Shown: positions 1 to 12,649, counted from the first letter of the stretch. The stretch: 64,000 nucleotides of DNA from Fistularia commersonii (GCA_037954325.1 JBBMNZ010000003.1:22189392-22253391), one strand, 5' to 3'. The notes: generated from the sequence alone by a model not told the origin. Program-made: numbers and translations.

Positions 1-862
1 TTGAGCATACCGTGACTTCCCGCATTACTGCTCCATTAGGCTACGCATCTGCAAGCCTCCAAAGGAACGAGACCTTACGATTGATCATACCGATTCCACG
101 GTGGCAGGTGGATGGAGAATTCTTCACCACTGTTACACTGCCACCATGCTGTCTTCTTCTCTGTTCCTTTCACCGGTCACACTTCCGCAACTTTGGCTAT
201 ACTTCTGCAAGGACCCAGAGGACCTAGAGCACCGCCCAGGAAATGAACGCATTTTCATGCAAACATCTTGAAACGAGACTTCACGACTTCCCGGAGAATT
301 CCGCTCCATCGTTACACCGACACCGCACTGTCTTCTCGGTTTCTTTCACTGGTCACGCTTGAGCATACCGTGACTTCCAGCATTACTGCTCCATTAGGCT
401 ACGCATCTGCAAGCCTCCAAAGGAACGAGACCTTACGACTGATCATACCGATTCCACGGTGGCAGGTGGATGGAGAATTCTTCACCAAGGTTACACTGCC
501 ACCATGCTGTCCTCTTCTCTGTTCCTTTCACCGGTCACACTTCGACAACTTCTGCCGGTACTGCTCCATTTGGCTATACTTCCGCAAGGACCCAGAGGAC
601 CTAGAGCACCGCTCAGGAAATGAACGCATTTCATGCAAACATCTTGAAACGAGACATCCCGACTTCCCGGAGAATTCTTCTCCATCGCTACACCGACACC
701 GTACTGTCTTCTCGGTTTCTTTCACCGGTCACGCTTGAGCATACCGTGACTTCCAGCTGTACTGCTCCATTTGGCTACGCATCCACAAGCTCCAAGAGGA
801 TGCAGAGAAAAGTGCAGGAAATGAACGCAGTTCCTTGAAACGTCCAGAAACCAGACCTAGCG
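1..862. repeat. Satellite array with dimeric higher-order units
   Basis: The phrase TTGAGCATACCGTGACTTCC recurs at 1, 359 and 735, giving one unit of 358 bp, one of 376 bp and a partial third that fades out near 862. The 18 bp length difference is a small deletion near 195 in unit 1. Inside each unit the two halves are recognisably related: both contain a GGAGAATTC block, a TTCACYRGTCAC-type ending and a GCTCCATT-GGCTA block. The basic monomer is therefore ~180 bp and the unit a diverged dimer. The third copy starts like monomer A and then reads like monomer B. The ORFs here are by-products of the repeat. The array continues off the left edge, so its size is unknown. I do not recognise the family. 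Confidence 0.85.
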
Positions 863-1654
863 TATGCACGGTGACAAAGCACCAAAAAAGACGGCCCTCC
901 TGACGATAGCAGACGCGGTTCGTGCGGCGGCGGCGGCCGCCGAGCAAAGGCCGATTCCAGCAAGTTTACCTCAGGAACCTTCTGGCCGGCGGCATCTAAT
1001 CAGCCACTTCTTGCTCGTGTGCACCGGAGCCACGATCCATCACAGTTATAGCTCCCCCGGCGCCGCCGCGGGAAGGAACTATTAAGCTGGATGGATGTAG
1101 AAGCGCCGCCAGTCAGGGACTACCATATGAGCCCCTCCCCCGCCGCTTCCTCCTCCAGCCCGGTGCCCTTTAATGGGCACTTAATATGGCTGACAAATTT
1201 ACAAGGCATTTAAAAACGACCCAGTCAGCCAGTCGGCGGAGGAAAGGGGGGGGGGGGGCGAGGAAGGAGTCGGAGCGGAGAGCGCCCAATCTCATTTTCT
1301 CCTGCCGACTGGGGCAATAAACATGCTGGATTTATATCGGGGGAGCCTAGGTGATGGGATGAGCAGCGTGTGCGTGTGTGTGTGTGTTTGTGTTTAGTGT
1401 GTACACTCTGTCTCCCAGTACAAATAATTCACCCTGAACACCTGTCAACATGAGTCATGACACCAGAGAATTCCTGCAATTGAGCACATCCAACTAATTG
1501 GTGGCAGCCGTCCAGACCCCCCCCCCCTCCACCCCTCCGCCCCTCCGCCTCGCTCCATATCTATCTTTTCGTTTTTCTCTCCCATTACATGCATCTCTCG
1601 CTCCGCCTCCAACCCGCCCCTTCACTCTTGTAACCCCCCCACCACCACCCACTC
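863..1654. other. Gene-free stretch
   Basis: No coding region or element recognised. It contains a poly-G run near 1248, a short (GT)n near 1373 and a pyrimidine-rich tract near 1518. The GC-rich part at 1100-1330 is non-repetitive. Confidence 0.5.
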
Positions 1655-2175
1655 CATCTATTTTAACACAACATTCACGGATGAGTGATTTAATGCCGGT
1701 TATCAAACCCGTCATTGTAATCACATCTCTAATTATGCTTAATTAAACCAGTCTAATGGCGGCGACATTTTTTTTTTTTTTTTTTTTTTGGGAAATCAGC
1801 CCCCCCCCCTACCACCACCACCACCCCGCCTCCTTCCCCGGGTTCGACTCGCTCAACTCCTCCGACGGCCAATCAACTCCGAACTCTCTGCCCGGCTCTT
1901 GTCGGCCCGTTAATTAAACTCCCGAAGTGCCTAATGATTAAGATAACGCGGCAATCTGGTGGCGAACAGGCCCCTTTCCTCCCCTCTTCCTTTTTTTTTT
2001 TTTTTTAACGGCTTTCGATGATAGCACCCTCGAGGTGTTTCTCAATCTTGATTAAATGCAGACAATTGACAAATCAGTTGCTCGGAGCCCGGGCTCATTA
2101 CCCCGCCGAATATTCATGAGGCGTTCAGGTGGGGGTGATTTTTAATCAAAGTCGCGGAGGAAGCACGAGGGGGCT
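1655..2175. promoter_or_regulatory. Candidate conserved non-coding element (TAAT-rich)
   Basis: Non-repetitive and non-coding, with a high density of homeodomain-type cores (TTAATTAA, CTAATGATTAAG, CTAATTATGC, TTTAATCA). It also has an ATTCATGA-type POU-like site near 2110 and balanced base composition between poly-T and poly-C tracts. This texture is typical of developmental enhancers in the gene-poor flanks of transcription-factor and cofactor genes. The assignment rests on composition only. Confidence 0.3.
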
Positions 2176-2564
2176 CTGGAGTCGCTACACCTTCCCCGAC
2201 CCCCCCAAACGCCGAAAATAACATGCATCATTCATTGGATTTAGTTCAAATTTGCGTGGATGCAGCTGGCAGGGGAAGATGTGTGTGTGTGTGTGTGTGT
2301 GAAGGCTGCTTCAAGGGGCCTTGGACAAATGGCGGCGCCACATGGTCGGACCAGATGTGCGGGTTTCTCATGCGCATAGCTCATCAAAAACAACAACCGG
2401 CGCCCGCCGTCGGCCGCTCGCTACCCGCGATAGGCCGGCCAGCCCATCTGCTTCCTGCCCGCCAGGCCCGGTGCATTGTGGGTAAGGGTCTGAACGCCGC
2501 CCAGCTTCGCTCGTGACGTTTCCCCGGCAAGCTGCCGGACCGTCAACGTGCGGAATTATTTAGA

Positions 2565-2795
2565 TATTTAGGAAAACAAAGAACCTGTTCATTTATTCAT
2601 CCATCCCACCTGGTCTCATCTGTCAATCAGGATCACCCAACCATCCAGTCTGTCATTCACATGTATGGACAAGTCATAGTCTACTGACCCTCTGGAGACC
2701 AGGCTGGAGAACACGGGGGCTTCGCGGGGTCGGGATCGAACCGGGAACCCGGTGGTTTCAGGGCCGAACCCGTCTGCTTTCCAGAGAGGAGACTA
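2565..2795. repeat. Dispersed fish repeat remnant with B-box-like motif
   Basis: The stretch runs from CATCCATCC-type sequence through ATGTATGGACAAGTCATAG and GGAGAACACGGGGGC to a GGGATCGAACCGGGAAC block near 2732. It follows the layout of a very common teleost repeat tail (location line, 'gagaac' line, 'gatcgaacc' line). Read on the minus strand, the last block matches an RNA polymerase III B box (GGTTCGATCCC). It is decayed and the exact family is not certain. Confidence 0.5.
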
Positions 2796-2799
2796 AAAT

Positions 2800-3199
2800 C
2801 GAAATGGTCAACGGTTTTGTCAACGATGGAGGACAATGACCTCCGCCTCCTTCTTGGAGATCAGGGAGGGGCGGCTGTGCTTGTGAAGCTGCATGAGAAG
2901 GTGGACACTTCCCAACCGCTCCTGCAGTGCCGGAAGGACACAGGAAGGAATCCCTGAACTTCAACATATGACGCCCGAATGGTCACGACTACATTTGGAC
3001 GAACGTTACGCCTGGGGAAAGAAAAGGGAAACGGTCGGAGGTGCGACCGAGGACCAACCGCGCAAGCAGCGCTTAAACTCTTCAGCTTGTCAACGTTTCC
3101 TCCTCGGTGGACCGGAGGCCCCGCCCCCTGCCCGTGGCCGCCACCGCCGCCGCCGCCACCGCTGCCGTCCTCCTCCTCCCCTCGCGTCTCTCATTACGA
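2800..3199. other. Gene-free stretch with CCG-rich tract
   Basis: No gene recognised. Positions 3120-3185 are a (CCG/CCT)n low-complexity tract. Confidence 0.5.
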
Positions 3200-3375
3200 A
3201 GGCTGAGCACAGTTTGTAATTACGCGCTCTGTCTTGCTATCATTAGCGCTCGGTGGCTGCCGGCTCCACTCCGGTAAACTCATTCACGGCCACATTTATT
3301 ATTGTTGCACGCCGAGCTGCGGCGTTATGATGACTAATTGCGTGTCCCTAATTTGCCAGCCCGAGAGCGCCGGGT
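3200..3375. promoter_or_regulatory. Candidate conserved non-coding element
   Basis: Contains TTTGTAATTACG, ATCATTAGCG, ACATTTATTATTGTTG (SOX-like ATTGTT), GTTATGATGACTAATTGC and CCTAATTTGCC. It is unique sequence with no frame worth calling. The enhancer reading is inferred from site density only. Confidence 0.3.
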
Positions 3376-3569
3376 GCTTTGTGTTTGCAGAAAAAAAGAC
3401 GAGGACCGGTTCGTGTCTGTTTTCCCACATCGCCCCGGTGACCCGGCCTAACAACAAAACCAAAACAGAGGACGCTTCTTTCAGCGGGAGCCTTACGTTT
3501 CCAATTCCGTTTTCTTTTAAAGTTGTCAGTCACTCTTCAGACGGTCACGGGAAACACGTCCTCAAAGGA

Positions 3570-3680
3570 TTCATGCATTCATCAATTATCTATACTCCTT
3601 ATCTGGGTCACAGGAGGGGGCGGGGTTCTGGAGCAACTCCCAGGGTACACCTGTCAATCACAAGCTCACAAGCTAGGAGT
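3570..3680. repeat. Dispersed fish repeat fragment
   Basis: The series TTCATCAATTATCTATACTCC, TTATCTGGGTCACAGGAGG, GGAGCAACTCCCAGGGTACACCTGTCAATCA follows the familiar teleost 'tctataccgcttatcc...gggtcgc...acctgtcaatca' repeat. A related piece lies at 23990-24130. Confidence 0.6.
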
Positions 3681-5430
3681 CACCGTTGGCACTGATCTGG
3701 GGGCGACTGGACCGCGTTTGGCGCGGTGGTTTTCTTTTGAGCCGAAGGGGAATCGACTCCAACCGGGTATGCTTCTGAGAGAACCCTTGTTTCTCGTCGA
3801 CTTCACCCGGATCGGCCAGCCGTCGGAGTGCGGGGGCGTTTAAAGCGTCCCCACCTGAGTCTGTGCTGCACCGGCGTCGCTCCGCTGCCCGCCCATCCTC
3901 CCCGAGGACTTGGCCACTGAACTGAAGACGCGCCAGCTGCGCCCATCTTGAGATGCTCCACTGGTGTTCGACAACGGCCTCGCTCTCTTGTTTGCAAAGG
4001 CGACCCACCGACTCCCTCCCGCCCAGCCCCTTTACTGTAGCGACACCTGGCGAGCCTTCCCTTGGGGAACCCTGCAGCTATCATTGTTCCTTAGCGGGCT
4101 AACGTGCGCTAGCCCCAAAAGATCGGGAGTGTTTTGTGCTACACCCTTTGCGTTCTTTTATTTTATCGAGCAGCATGATCTGGAACCCGGTGCCAGGCTT
4201 CAGCGGGCTTTTACCCAAAACTAAAAACCGCGACAACAACAAAACGTTCCAACTGCAAAAGAACCCGCAATCGCGGTTGACTGCAAGTGAGTACTTTGAA
4301 GTAGCGCTACCGCTATCAACTTTACAGCCTGATATTCCTCGTAGTTTTGTTTTTGGATGATGAAGGAAGCGTGAAAACACGCAAAACGCCGATCCGCACT
4401 GAAAGCAATTCAAGAACAAACACATGAACTGCACACACCCAGTCAACAATGAGTACTGCAATGTTCTCCTGAACTACATCCGGGTATGACCTGCATGTGT
4501 TTTGCTTTTTTATAGCATCTCCTCGTGCTCTTGAGCAGCAATCACCCCTTCACTCGCTGCGGTCAGCCAGAGCAGCACACCTCACCTGCACATATTCAAA
4601 AAAAAAAATGCTTTCTATGGAACCGCTTCAAGATTTGGGGGTTTTGGAAATTCTGATAAGGGTGTTGACCTTCTATTTTGGCATTTCAGGTTGTATCACG
4701 ATACGGCCCGAGTGCATCTCCAGTGTATCTGGCTTCTGTGATGAGCTCCCACAAACCCCTCAACCCGGGATCGAATCTATAAGGCTCTCCGATGCTAACG
4801 GTACGCTTACAAGCTACGTCCGTTACAAACGCTGTCACTGCCAACGTAACTCCTGTGCACACTTTATGTTGCTGTGGCTGTTAAGTGCTGCAGAGTTCAG
4901 AGCAATTTTCCAAGCTCTGTTTACGACAACAGAAAAGAGACACGAAGAGGCAGCACGTTTGACCTCTAGTCGTCTTGTTCTTGCCTGTTCCTAAACACTG
5001 CACCCCAAGGGACTTCTGACGGTACTACTATGATGCTACACTTACGCTAGCCCCCTGAAAACATACAGAACAACACAGGAAATGAAGGCAGACGTCGGAA
5101 AGAAGGCTCCGCTATCCGTTTACTGTCAGCCCACGGTTTGTGTCGATGGCCGACCGATTTATTTGTGCGGAACATCACAAGAGAGGCTGAAGTGACGGTC
5201 CAAGCCACGTAACCCGCCTCGATTTAGGACCCGACGATATATTTCCAATTGTGTTCTACCTGACGTTATCCCGTCGATTGTAGAAAAGCTACCGTTCATA
5301 TTCTTACGCGGGTTAGCGTGAATGACCGGAAGCGCCTCTCCCCGCTCGTCGGCTTCATTATAAAATAAAAACGGAGCCTTGACACTTAAAGAGAGACGGC
5401 GGCACAGAATACGAAAAAAGCGTACGAAGG
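3681..5430. other. Gene-free stretch
   Basis: Both strands carry only short chance frames without family features. No repeats stand out, and I see nothing I can name. Confidence 0.5.
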
Positions 5431-5434
5431 TCAT

Positions 5435-5905
5435 TTTCCATTGAATTTAATCAGGAGCCCCGGCCTGGTGCCGCTTCAAATTAAGCTAATTATGCTCAAA
5501 ACCTGTGCATTTCATAAATCCGTAACCCCCGACAACTTTGCTGCCCAGTTACCTGCCAAGGCAGGGGCGGGGGGGGGGGGGGGTTAGCCTCTGGGGTTGG
5601 GGGTGGAGGTGGAGTTGGGGGGAGGATCAGCCCTGCGCCGCGGTGCTAATCCTGGCCTGTTTTTTTGTTTTCCTCTTGTCAGAGCTCCCCTGTTTGAACA
5701 ATGCTGTTGTCTTCGCTGTGTTTGCTCATTTAGGAACAAACATTTGCCCGAGCGCTGCCGTCACCGCCGCCGCCGCCGCCGCCACCACCGCCGCCGCCGC
5801 AAACAAGCTCTCCTAGGAAGTGTTATTAATAGGATAATTAAGCAGATGGTAATGAGCTGGATTATGCCTAATTATGACAAGATTTGTTTTGGCATTTTGT
5901 CTTCG
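5435..5905. promoter_or_regulatory. Two candidate conserved elements around a poly-G tract
   Basis: Two TAAT-rich blocks (5440-5520: AAATTAAGCTAATTATGC; 5818-5890: TTATTAATAGGATAATTAAG, CCTAATTATGACAAG) flank a 15-nt G run at 5569-5583 and a CCG-repeat at 5765-5800. The blocks are unique and non-coding. The regulatory reading is inference. Confidence 0.3.
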
Positions 5906-6582
5906 GAGGAGCCGCTGGAGTGGTTGAGTCTAACCGGCGACTTCATCGGGCTGACGTGCACGCACCTGAGTGCACGGGACAGGCATTGGGTGGGGGGGGG
6001 GGGGGGGGTCGTATGTACAAGCCGGGGCAAAGGGTTCGAGCCGTCGAGCAGACGTTGACCCTGCAGCCTGACGGTCCAGAAAAATGATAACACCTCGCTG
6101 AGCCGAGCCGTTTATCAAGACAGTCAGAAGGGACGGCGCCCGACATATAAACGTTTAATTAAGCGACCATTAACAAGATCCGGTCATTTCTTTGTTGCCG
6201 CTATTATCATACTGAGAGTTCAGGAGGCCCCGCTCTGCTAAAGATGGCGTCTGTGCTGGAACCGGTTCAGCCTGGTAATACATCCAAAATGATAAATAAA
6301 TACATAAATCAATAAATAAATAAGCGGCGATGGAACTCGACCGTGCAGAAAAGCGCATCTGCCGGGTCACCCTGCGCCGTCCTTCACGCAGCTTATCTGA
6401 TGACTTAAAAGTCGGCCGCCGACGACTGCTCGTTGCCATGGCGACCGTGTCGGTCGCTCCGACTACCAGCTTCTGTTTATTAGGTTGGGCTTCTTCGCTG
6501 CAGAACGTGACCGGGGGGGTGGGGTGGGGGGGCAAGTTGAGGGAAGGGCTAGTCAGTTTATTAGCGCTAAGAGACACGTGTG

Positions 6583-6617
<35 letters not shown>

Positions 6618-7531
6618 GAACGACTCATTTATCATTTCCACCAGCGTCCTCTTTCCGCTTTATATATTTGGGAGTGAATAAGATCTCATCAGCGCAGGAT
6701 TTTTTATCTTTAATTCCTCCTCCAAACTCAGTCCGCCTAGCGCTCGCCGCTAGCGCACCTGCAGTACCGCCCGCCCGCCACTAGGGGGCCATTTGACACG
6801 TTTAATTCCTGCCGGACGATAAACCCTTCGGACGACGAGCTTCCGGGTCCTTCCAGAGCACCAGCCGCGGAAAATACTGACGAGCCCAGATGTTCAGACA
6901 CAAGACGGCTCCGAATCGGGACTATTTATTTTCTGAGTTCGTCTCAGGTCGCCCTTTTGCCGTTCCCCCCCACACACACACACACACACACACACACCCT
7001 CCCCCGCGGGCTTCGAGCCAGCAAGCTGACTCATCTCCGCGGCCTCACGTGAAGCCAAAATATCCACAAAGTCCCCGAGAAAAAACCCACGGCTGGTCTT
7101 GTCTGACATTCCGCCGCCGCCGGCGCCGCCAGCATCGTCCATCAAGACTCGCTCTACCGCTTCCCGTTCGTCCGGTTCGACCTGCGTCGGACCCGCGAGG
7201 CTTTTACGAAACGGTGCGGGGGAGGCTTCGATGCCTTCTTTTTGAATTCGTGACGTGGGAAACGCTCACGCGCACACGGCGGCGAGCACAAATCTTCTAT
7301 TAAAACGCTCCGTTCGCTCCTGCCGCTCTCGATAAGAGAGCTAAGTCCGGGATTTAAGAGCTTTGGCTTATCGTCATCTTCGCCAGGGCTTTTCTGCAAA
7401 GTGCAGTAAGTACGGGCCCGGCAATCTGCATGGGGGGGGCAATAAATACACCCGTCTGCTCACAAACAGGTGGATTTACATTCCACCGACATCAAGTCGT
7501 AAAAACCCGGTGTTTATGAACGAGTGAGGGA

Positions 7532-7562
<31 letters not shown>

Positions 7563-7690
7563 CAGTTAATTCCTCAACACACTGAAAGAGCTCAGTTTTG
7601 AAACGGGGGGGGCTTTTCATTTACTCGGGGTGGGGGCGGGGCAAAAAAAAAAAAAAAAAAAAAAAAAAGACGAGATTACGGAGAAAGCTC
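5906..7690. other. Gene-free stretch with microsatellites
   Basis: Contains a long G run near 5992-6008, (AAAT)n near 6290-6325, (GT)n near 6589-6615, (CA)n at 6970-6997 and 7532-7560, and an A run near 7643-7668. No gene recognised. Confidence 0.5.
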
Positions 7691-8060
7691 ATTTCCTGCT
7701 AAACTTGGGACTCCGGTTTCCCCAAATAAAATTGCTTTTATTCTCCCCGACATGTGTTCCCGGAGATTAGGGCCCTGTAATCTTGCGAGGGCTTAATAAG
7801 AGCGGGAGCGCCGGGGCGGCGGGCTAAAACACAGGATGTGGAGCGGGGCCCTCGCCGAGCGCCGTTCTACCCGACGACTCTAATCCTGTTTATTAAATTA
7901 TAAAGAACCTTAAAGGATAAAGATAAAGAAAACTGAGTCGAGGATTTAAATGACTCAGGGTTATATCCTCCTCCCCGTCGCCCCCACCGCCACCCCGTCT
8001 TAGCGTGAGTTATTTGATAGCGCCGGATCATGTTTAAAGATGGCGGCGGGTGACGGATTT
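7690..8060. promoter_or_regulatory. Candidate conserved non-coding element
   Basis: Unique, mixed-composition DNA with AAATAAAATTGCTTTTATTC, CTGTAATCTTGCGAGGGC, AGGATAAAGATAAAG (GATA-like) and paired TGACTCA/GACTCGA blocks. There is no frame beyond chance. Inferred from texture only. Confidence 0.25.
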
Positions 8061-9119
8061 TGTTTTGACGTCGCCCTTCCTTTTCCGCGGTCGCGTTAAA
8101 GTATAAAGTGTTTCCGATTCGCCGATTCCCCCGCGACGACTTCGCCGAAGATGCGCCGATCGGCCGAAAGGTCCGACGCGGGGCAAACCGAAGTGCGCCG
8201 TTTTGCTTTTAGGATTATCGGAAACCGTCGGACGACCCCCCCCCCACCCCACCCCATCACAAACCGCGGCGTTGCTTGACCCACTTCGCTTTAAACGACG
8301 TGTAATTACACATGTATAACCGCACAAATGTCCTCTAAATCCGACGGCCGACAGATCGCGTAACGTTCCTCAGCATTAATTACCCTCCACATCCGAGCCT
8401 CCTTATCAGCGCAAGTCTGACCCGGGATTATTAGCTTTCTCCTTGCATGCATTTAACCTGGATTAAATGTGACGACCCTGTTGCCCCCCCCCACCGCCGC
8501 CGCCGCCGCCGCTCTGAAACGGGCGACCTATGAACGTACGGATGGACGTCACCGACACAAGTTGGGTCTAAGAGGATTGCGCGCCTTCTAATCCAAATCA
8601 AAAGACATACCATGTGAATTATAACATTCTGAGACAGATTATTCCTCCAACCCACCCCCCGTCACCAGATTAAGGGATTCAAGGAGTACAAATCTGCTCA
8701 CGTCTTGCCTGATGAAGGAGGAAATATGCATATTGGGTGGGGATGGGGGTTCGTCTATGAGGGATGGTTTCACACACACACACTCACACACACACACGGA
8801 CTATAACCCCTGGTTTCGCGCATATCTTTGTTTTCAAAGTTTGACTTTGGAAAGAAAAAAATAAACAAACAAACCGCACCGTCGCACATGATGAATAACT
8901 GGTTTATTACCTCATTTTTTATAGCGAGGTCATGAAAACTGGCACTTGAGTGACTAGTTTGGTGGTTCTTACACATATTACTAATGGTTTCAACTTGCTT
9001 TTGCAGTTTCAAAGCGCATTCCATCTTTATATTGTTATTACGTCTTTATTACATCATAATTACATTGTTATTACAAGGCGCTTTGACTAAAATTTAAATT
9101 TGAATACGTCGCGAACCAC
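8061..9119. other. Gene-free stretch
   Basis: A TAAT-bearing unique block at 8340-8430 (AGCATTAATTACC, GGGATTATTAGC) could be regulatory. Otherwise it holds short CCG and CA repeats. No gene recognised. Confidence 0.45.
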
Positions 9120-9345
9120 AATATTATATTTAGTTGATACCGGCACACAAAAACAAGCGTCCTCGGAACCGAACATTCCTGGTTCGATTCCAGGCTCCTC
9201 AGAGTGTGTCGAAGCTGTTGAGCAAGATGCCGAACCCTAAACTGCTCCCCCGGCGCCGCTCGATGGCTGCCAACGGCTCATGAGTTCAATGCAGAAAGGA
9301 ATTTCCCGCAAAGGATTAATAAAGTACTATAAAAAAAAAAAAAAA
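9120..9345 (+). repeat. tRNA-derived SINE remnant
   Basis: GGTTCGATTCC at 9181-9191 is an exact match to the polymerase III B box. It is followed by CAGGCTCCTCAGAGTGTGTCGAAG, then TTGAGCAAGATGCCGAACCC and CTAAACTGCTCCC, an order characteristic of widespread teleost tRNA-type SINEs. It ends in an A-rich tail near 9330-9345. The A box is not convincing, so the 5' end is diverged or truncated. Confidence 0.65.
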
Positions 9346-9719
9346 GAAGGTAAAAAAAAAAAAGAAGGTGGCGGGTTTGGTGTGTTGGCCCGTCAGCGTG
9401 CGGACATGAGGAGGTCCAAAATCCGACCCTGCCTTCACGCCACTGACCCACTTTCCTTAACTAGCTTGTATTCTCCCAAATTTAAGCCCCTGTCGTCATG
9501 GAAACACGCCGGGTCTCATGATGCCTCAGGACAAACGCACACGCGCGTTTTGACCTACATGAAGGACCAACCCGACCCCTGACCCCTGACCCCTGACCCC
9601 CACCGCCAGGTCACATGACACAGATCCTGTCAGTACCACCTTTGGCCTGCAGGGGGCGCCACCGCGCACAAAGCCTGTCAGCGAGCCGTTCCCAGAGGAT
9701 TCACAGTGTAATTCCTATA

Positions 9720-9753
<34 letters not shown>

Positions 9754-9902
9754 TGTGTGTGTGTCCAGCCTTTGTTTAAAGACGTCAGGTCAGCTGGTCA
9801 TCACTTACAGCGCCCTGCTCGTTTCTGCGAACTCCGGAGAAGCGCCTGCGTCCCGCCATCCACCCCCGCCGCCGCCGCAGGCCCTCCAGTGAATCAGCAG
9901 CA

Positions 9903-9950
<48 letters not shown>

Positions 9951-10349
9951 GCAGCCTGCCGCGACGAGGAGGAGGAGGAGGCTGAGTGACAGTTCAATTC
10001 TTCGCCTTTTTACGAAAACGCCCGGCACTCGCACCGAGCCATCATATTCAATTTAACGAGATCAGTGAAGGAAAAAAAAAAAAGGTGGAGGGGATGAGAG
10101 AGGCGCGTTCTGACCCGAGACCGGAGGAATGCTGCCTGATGAATGAAAGTCAAATTGAACGTGATTCTTTTTCTTTTTGTGTCCGAAAAGCGAGAGGTGC
10201 GGAGGGTGGAAGCGGCGGCGGCGGCTCCAAGGGGCGTTCATGGGACGCCGCCATCACCTTGGAGGACGGAGGCTCACATTGGAAGGGCCACCTTTGGGTT
10301 TACAACATCACACGCTGACTTACTGTCCTGAATCCAAGCTCGAGCCTCG

Positions 10350-10405
<56 letters not shown>

Positions 10406-11978
10406 GCAGGCAAGAGCGAGCGGCTAACAGGAAGTCTAGCACAGGAGGAGGGGCTTTCAAAATAAAACAGGAAGTAACTCACAATGTCAACATGGCGTCC
10501 GGAGTACACGTACACGTGTACAAACATACATTTTCCTGCTAATGTGTGAAGTTACTTCTTTCAAATACTTTTGTTTTTAACAGCACTATTTAAAAATAAA
10601 AAAATAAAAAAAAACTTAAGGAGAGCCTCAGGGGGAAAAAACTTTTGACATGAGTGGGAAAAGCCACAGTAATGGAAACCGAATTGTATACATATAATAC
10701 ATAAATCACACATATTATTTGTCTAAAACTTTAAAAAAATAAAAATTAAAAAAAATAAATAATAAATAAATATATCAGAATCTCAATTAAAATATTTTAT
10801 TGATCACTTGGGGGGGGGGGGGGAGTCTTTTTTTTTCGTTGAAAGCAGCTCCTGCTCAGAATAAAGGGAAGAATCAAAATAGAATTCCATATAAAAACAA
10901 AGAATAAAATAGCGTATAATAAAGATAAAATAAAAAAAGCAAAGATCCAAATAAATAAATAAAAATAAAGTTAAAGGTACGTAAAAAAAACCTGTAACCT
11001 ATGTACACATGTATTTACAAGTACATGATTACATGTAGTATTTATGTGTATAAAACAGGGATGTTGCATATATTATATAATGATCATGACATTTAAAAGC
11101 AGTAAAAAATAATATTTAAAATAATATATATAATACAATAAATCTACCTGAATATGTAATTTTGCTTATTATGTACGACACAATACATAAAGGTAATGGC
11201 AGAATAAACGGTGCCTGGTGCAAGCATTATTACAGAGTTATTACATCATTATCACTTTGTTATTACAAGATATTTGCCTGGACTAAACTTCGGCGAAATA
11301 CGCCGGGCCACACCATATCAGACGGTTATAAACCAGCCCAACCCCGCCCGCGTTTAGTCGATACTGGCCTCGCCAATAAAAGATGGCGGGCAAATCACAA
11401 AGGGGGGGAAATGAAAGCCTGATTGGAGGTGTTGCCATGGAAACGCTAACTGACGACAGGAGAGAGGAGGACACGCTCCGGACACGGAGGGCAGTAAAAA
11501 AGCGCTGGACTTTTTTTTTTTTTTTTTATAAGGAGAATACCGGCGGGTGAATAACGGCGCTCGGATCCGGCCCCCGGCGTCCTCCTGTCGACACACACAC
11601 ACACACACACACACACACCTGTGAGCAGGGAAATTAGATCAGGTCATAAAGATAGCGTCCTGCGTGGGCTTATCTTATCACCCTCGACGCTCTTTCCATG
11701 AACACACGTGGAGAAAGAGAGGAGTCGGAGGCTTTGCCACCTGTCTAACATTCATTCATTCATCTACACTCAGGTTAAGTCTATGAAATACACCTTTCTT
11801 CGTTTACACCCGTATCAAACCAGTGGAGACGTTAAACTAAACAAACACACACACGTGTTTTTTTGTTTGAAAGGTTTTATGAGGGGGAATAAGGACGCGC
11901 TTATCCTACTTTTCTCACGTCCCACGGATTTCCTCGGAGTCAACGTCCTCCAGAAGTAATGGGGGAAAAAAATAGCCG

Positions 11979-12012
<34 letters not shown>

Positions 12013-12260
12013 AAACGTCCTGTTATCTGGTCATGCTAGTTTCACACAGCGGGCCAAATGCAAACACGGTGCTTTGAATGCGGTATAAAGGAGGGTAGAA
12101 TAAAAAAAAAAAGAAAAGGTGCGGCTGGCCGTCTATTTGCATAGATAGCAGTTGAAAGATGGCTGCTGGAGGATTTTCACACCGACAGCCACTAAAGGTG
12201 TGTGTTTGTATATGTGTGTTTGTGTGTCTGAGCGTGAGTGGACAGGTTTGGTAATAAACA

Positions 12261-12295
<35 letters not shown>

Positions 12296-12305
12296 AGCAG
12301 AAAGT
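9346..12305. other. Gene-free stretch rich in simple repeats
   Basis: Contains (CA)n at 9903-9947 and 10352-10403, (GT)n at 9721-9742 and 11981-12009, AT-rich DNA at 10560-11160, a G run near 10811, and (CTGACCCC)n at 9575-9600. No coding region recognised. Confidence 0.55.
10352..10403. repeat. (CA)n microsatellite, ~52 bp
   Basis: Uninterrupted alternating CA across the interval. Confidence 0.95.
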
Positions 12306-12475
12306 GACTAAGTATGTGCAAATGACAATAATAATGATAATAATAATAGTTATTATTATTATTATTATTATATTGATATTATTATTGTTGTTGTTATTAT
12401 TATTATTATTATGATTATTATCATTGTTATCATTATTATCATTATTATTATTATTATTAATAATTTTATTTAGGG
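12306..12475. repeat. Imperfect (ATT)n/(AAT)n microsatellite, ~165 bp
   Basis: Starts as (AAT)n around 12326-12347 and switches to (ATT)n with interruptions up to 12470. The opposed halves could pair as a long AT hairpin. Confidence 0.9.
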
Positions 12476-12649
12476 CGTCTAAATTGACACTCAATAACAC
12501 CATCCAGAAATATTTAAAAAAAAAAATTAAAAGAAACGATGAAAATAGAAACAAATAAGTAAAAAAATAAATAAATAAATATATTTAGATTTGACACTTT
12601 ATATTTTATTGTATTTTATTTTATTATTTTATTGTATCTTATTGTATTT

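Noticed and set aside
12..838. Several related ORFs at the left edge (shared ITAPLGYASASLQR)
   Set aside because: They repeat because the satellite repeats. Frames exist on both strands and differ in length between units.
6890..7303. 137-codon plus-strand ORF with His-Thr run
   Set aside because: It crosses a (CA)n microsatellite and an Arg-rich CCG repeat. Not protein-like.
9720..9948. Phased dinucleotide tracts considered as a CRISPR-like array
   Set aside because: There are no spacers of constant length, and the repeats are plain microsatellites in vertebrate DNA.
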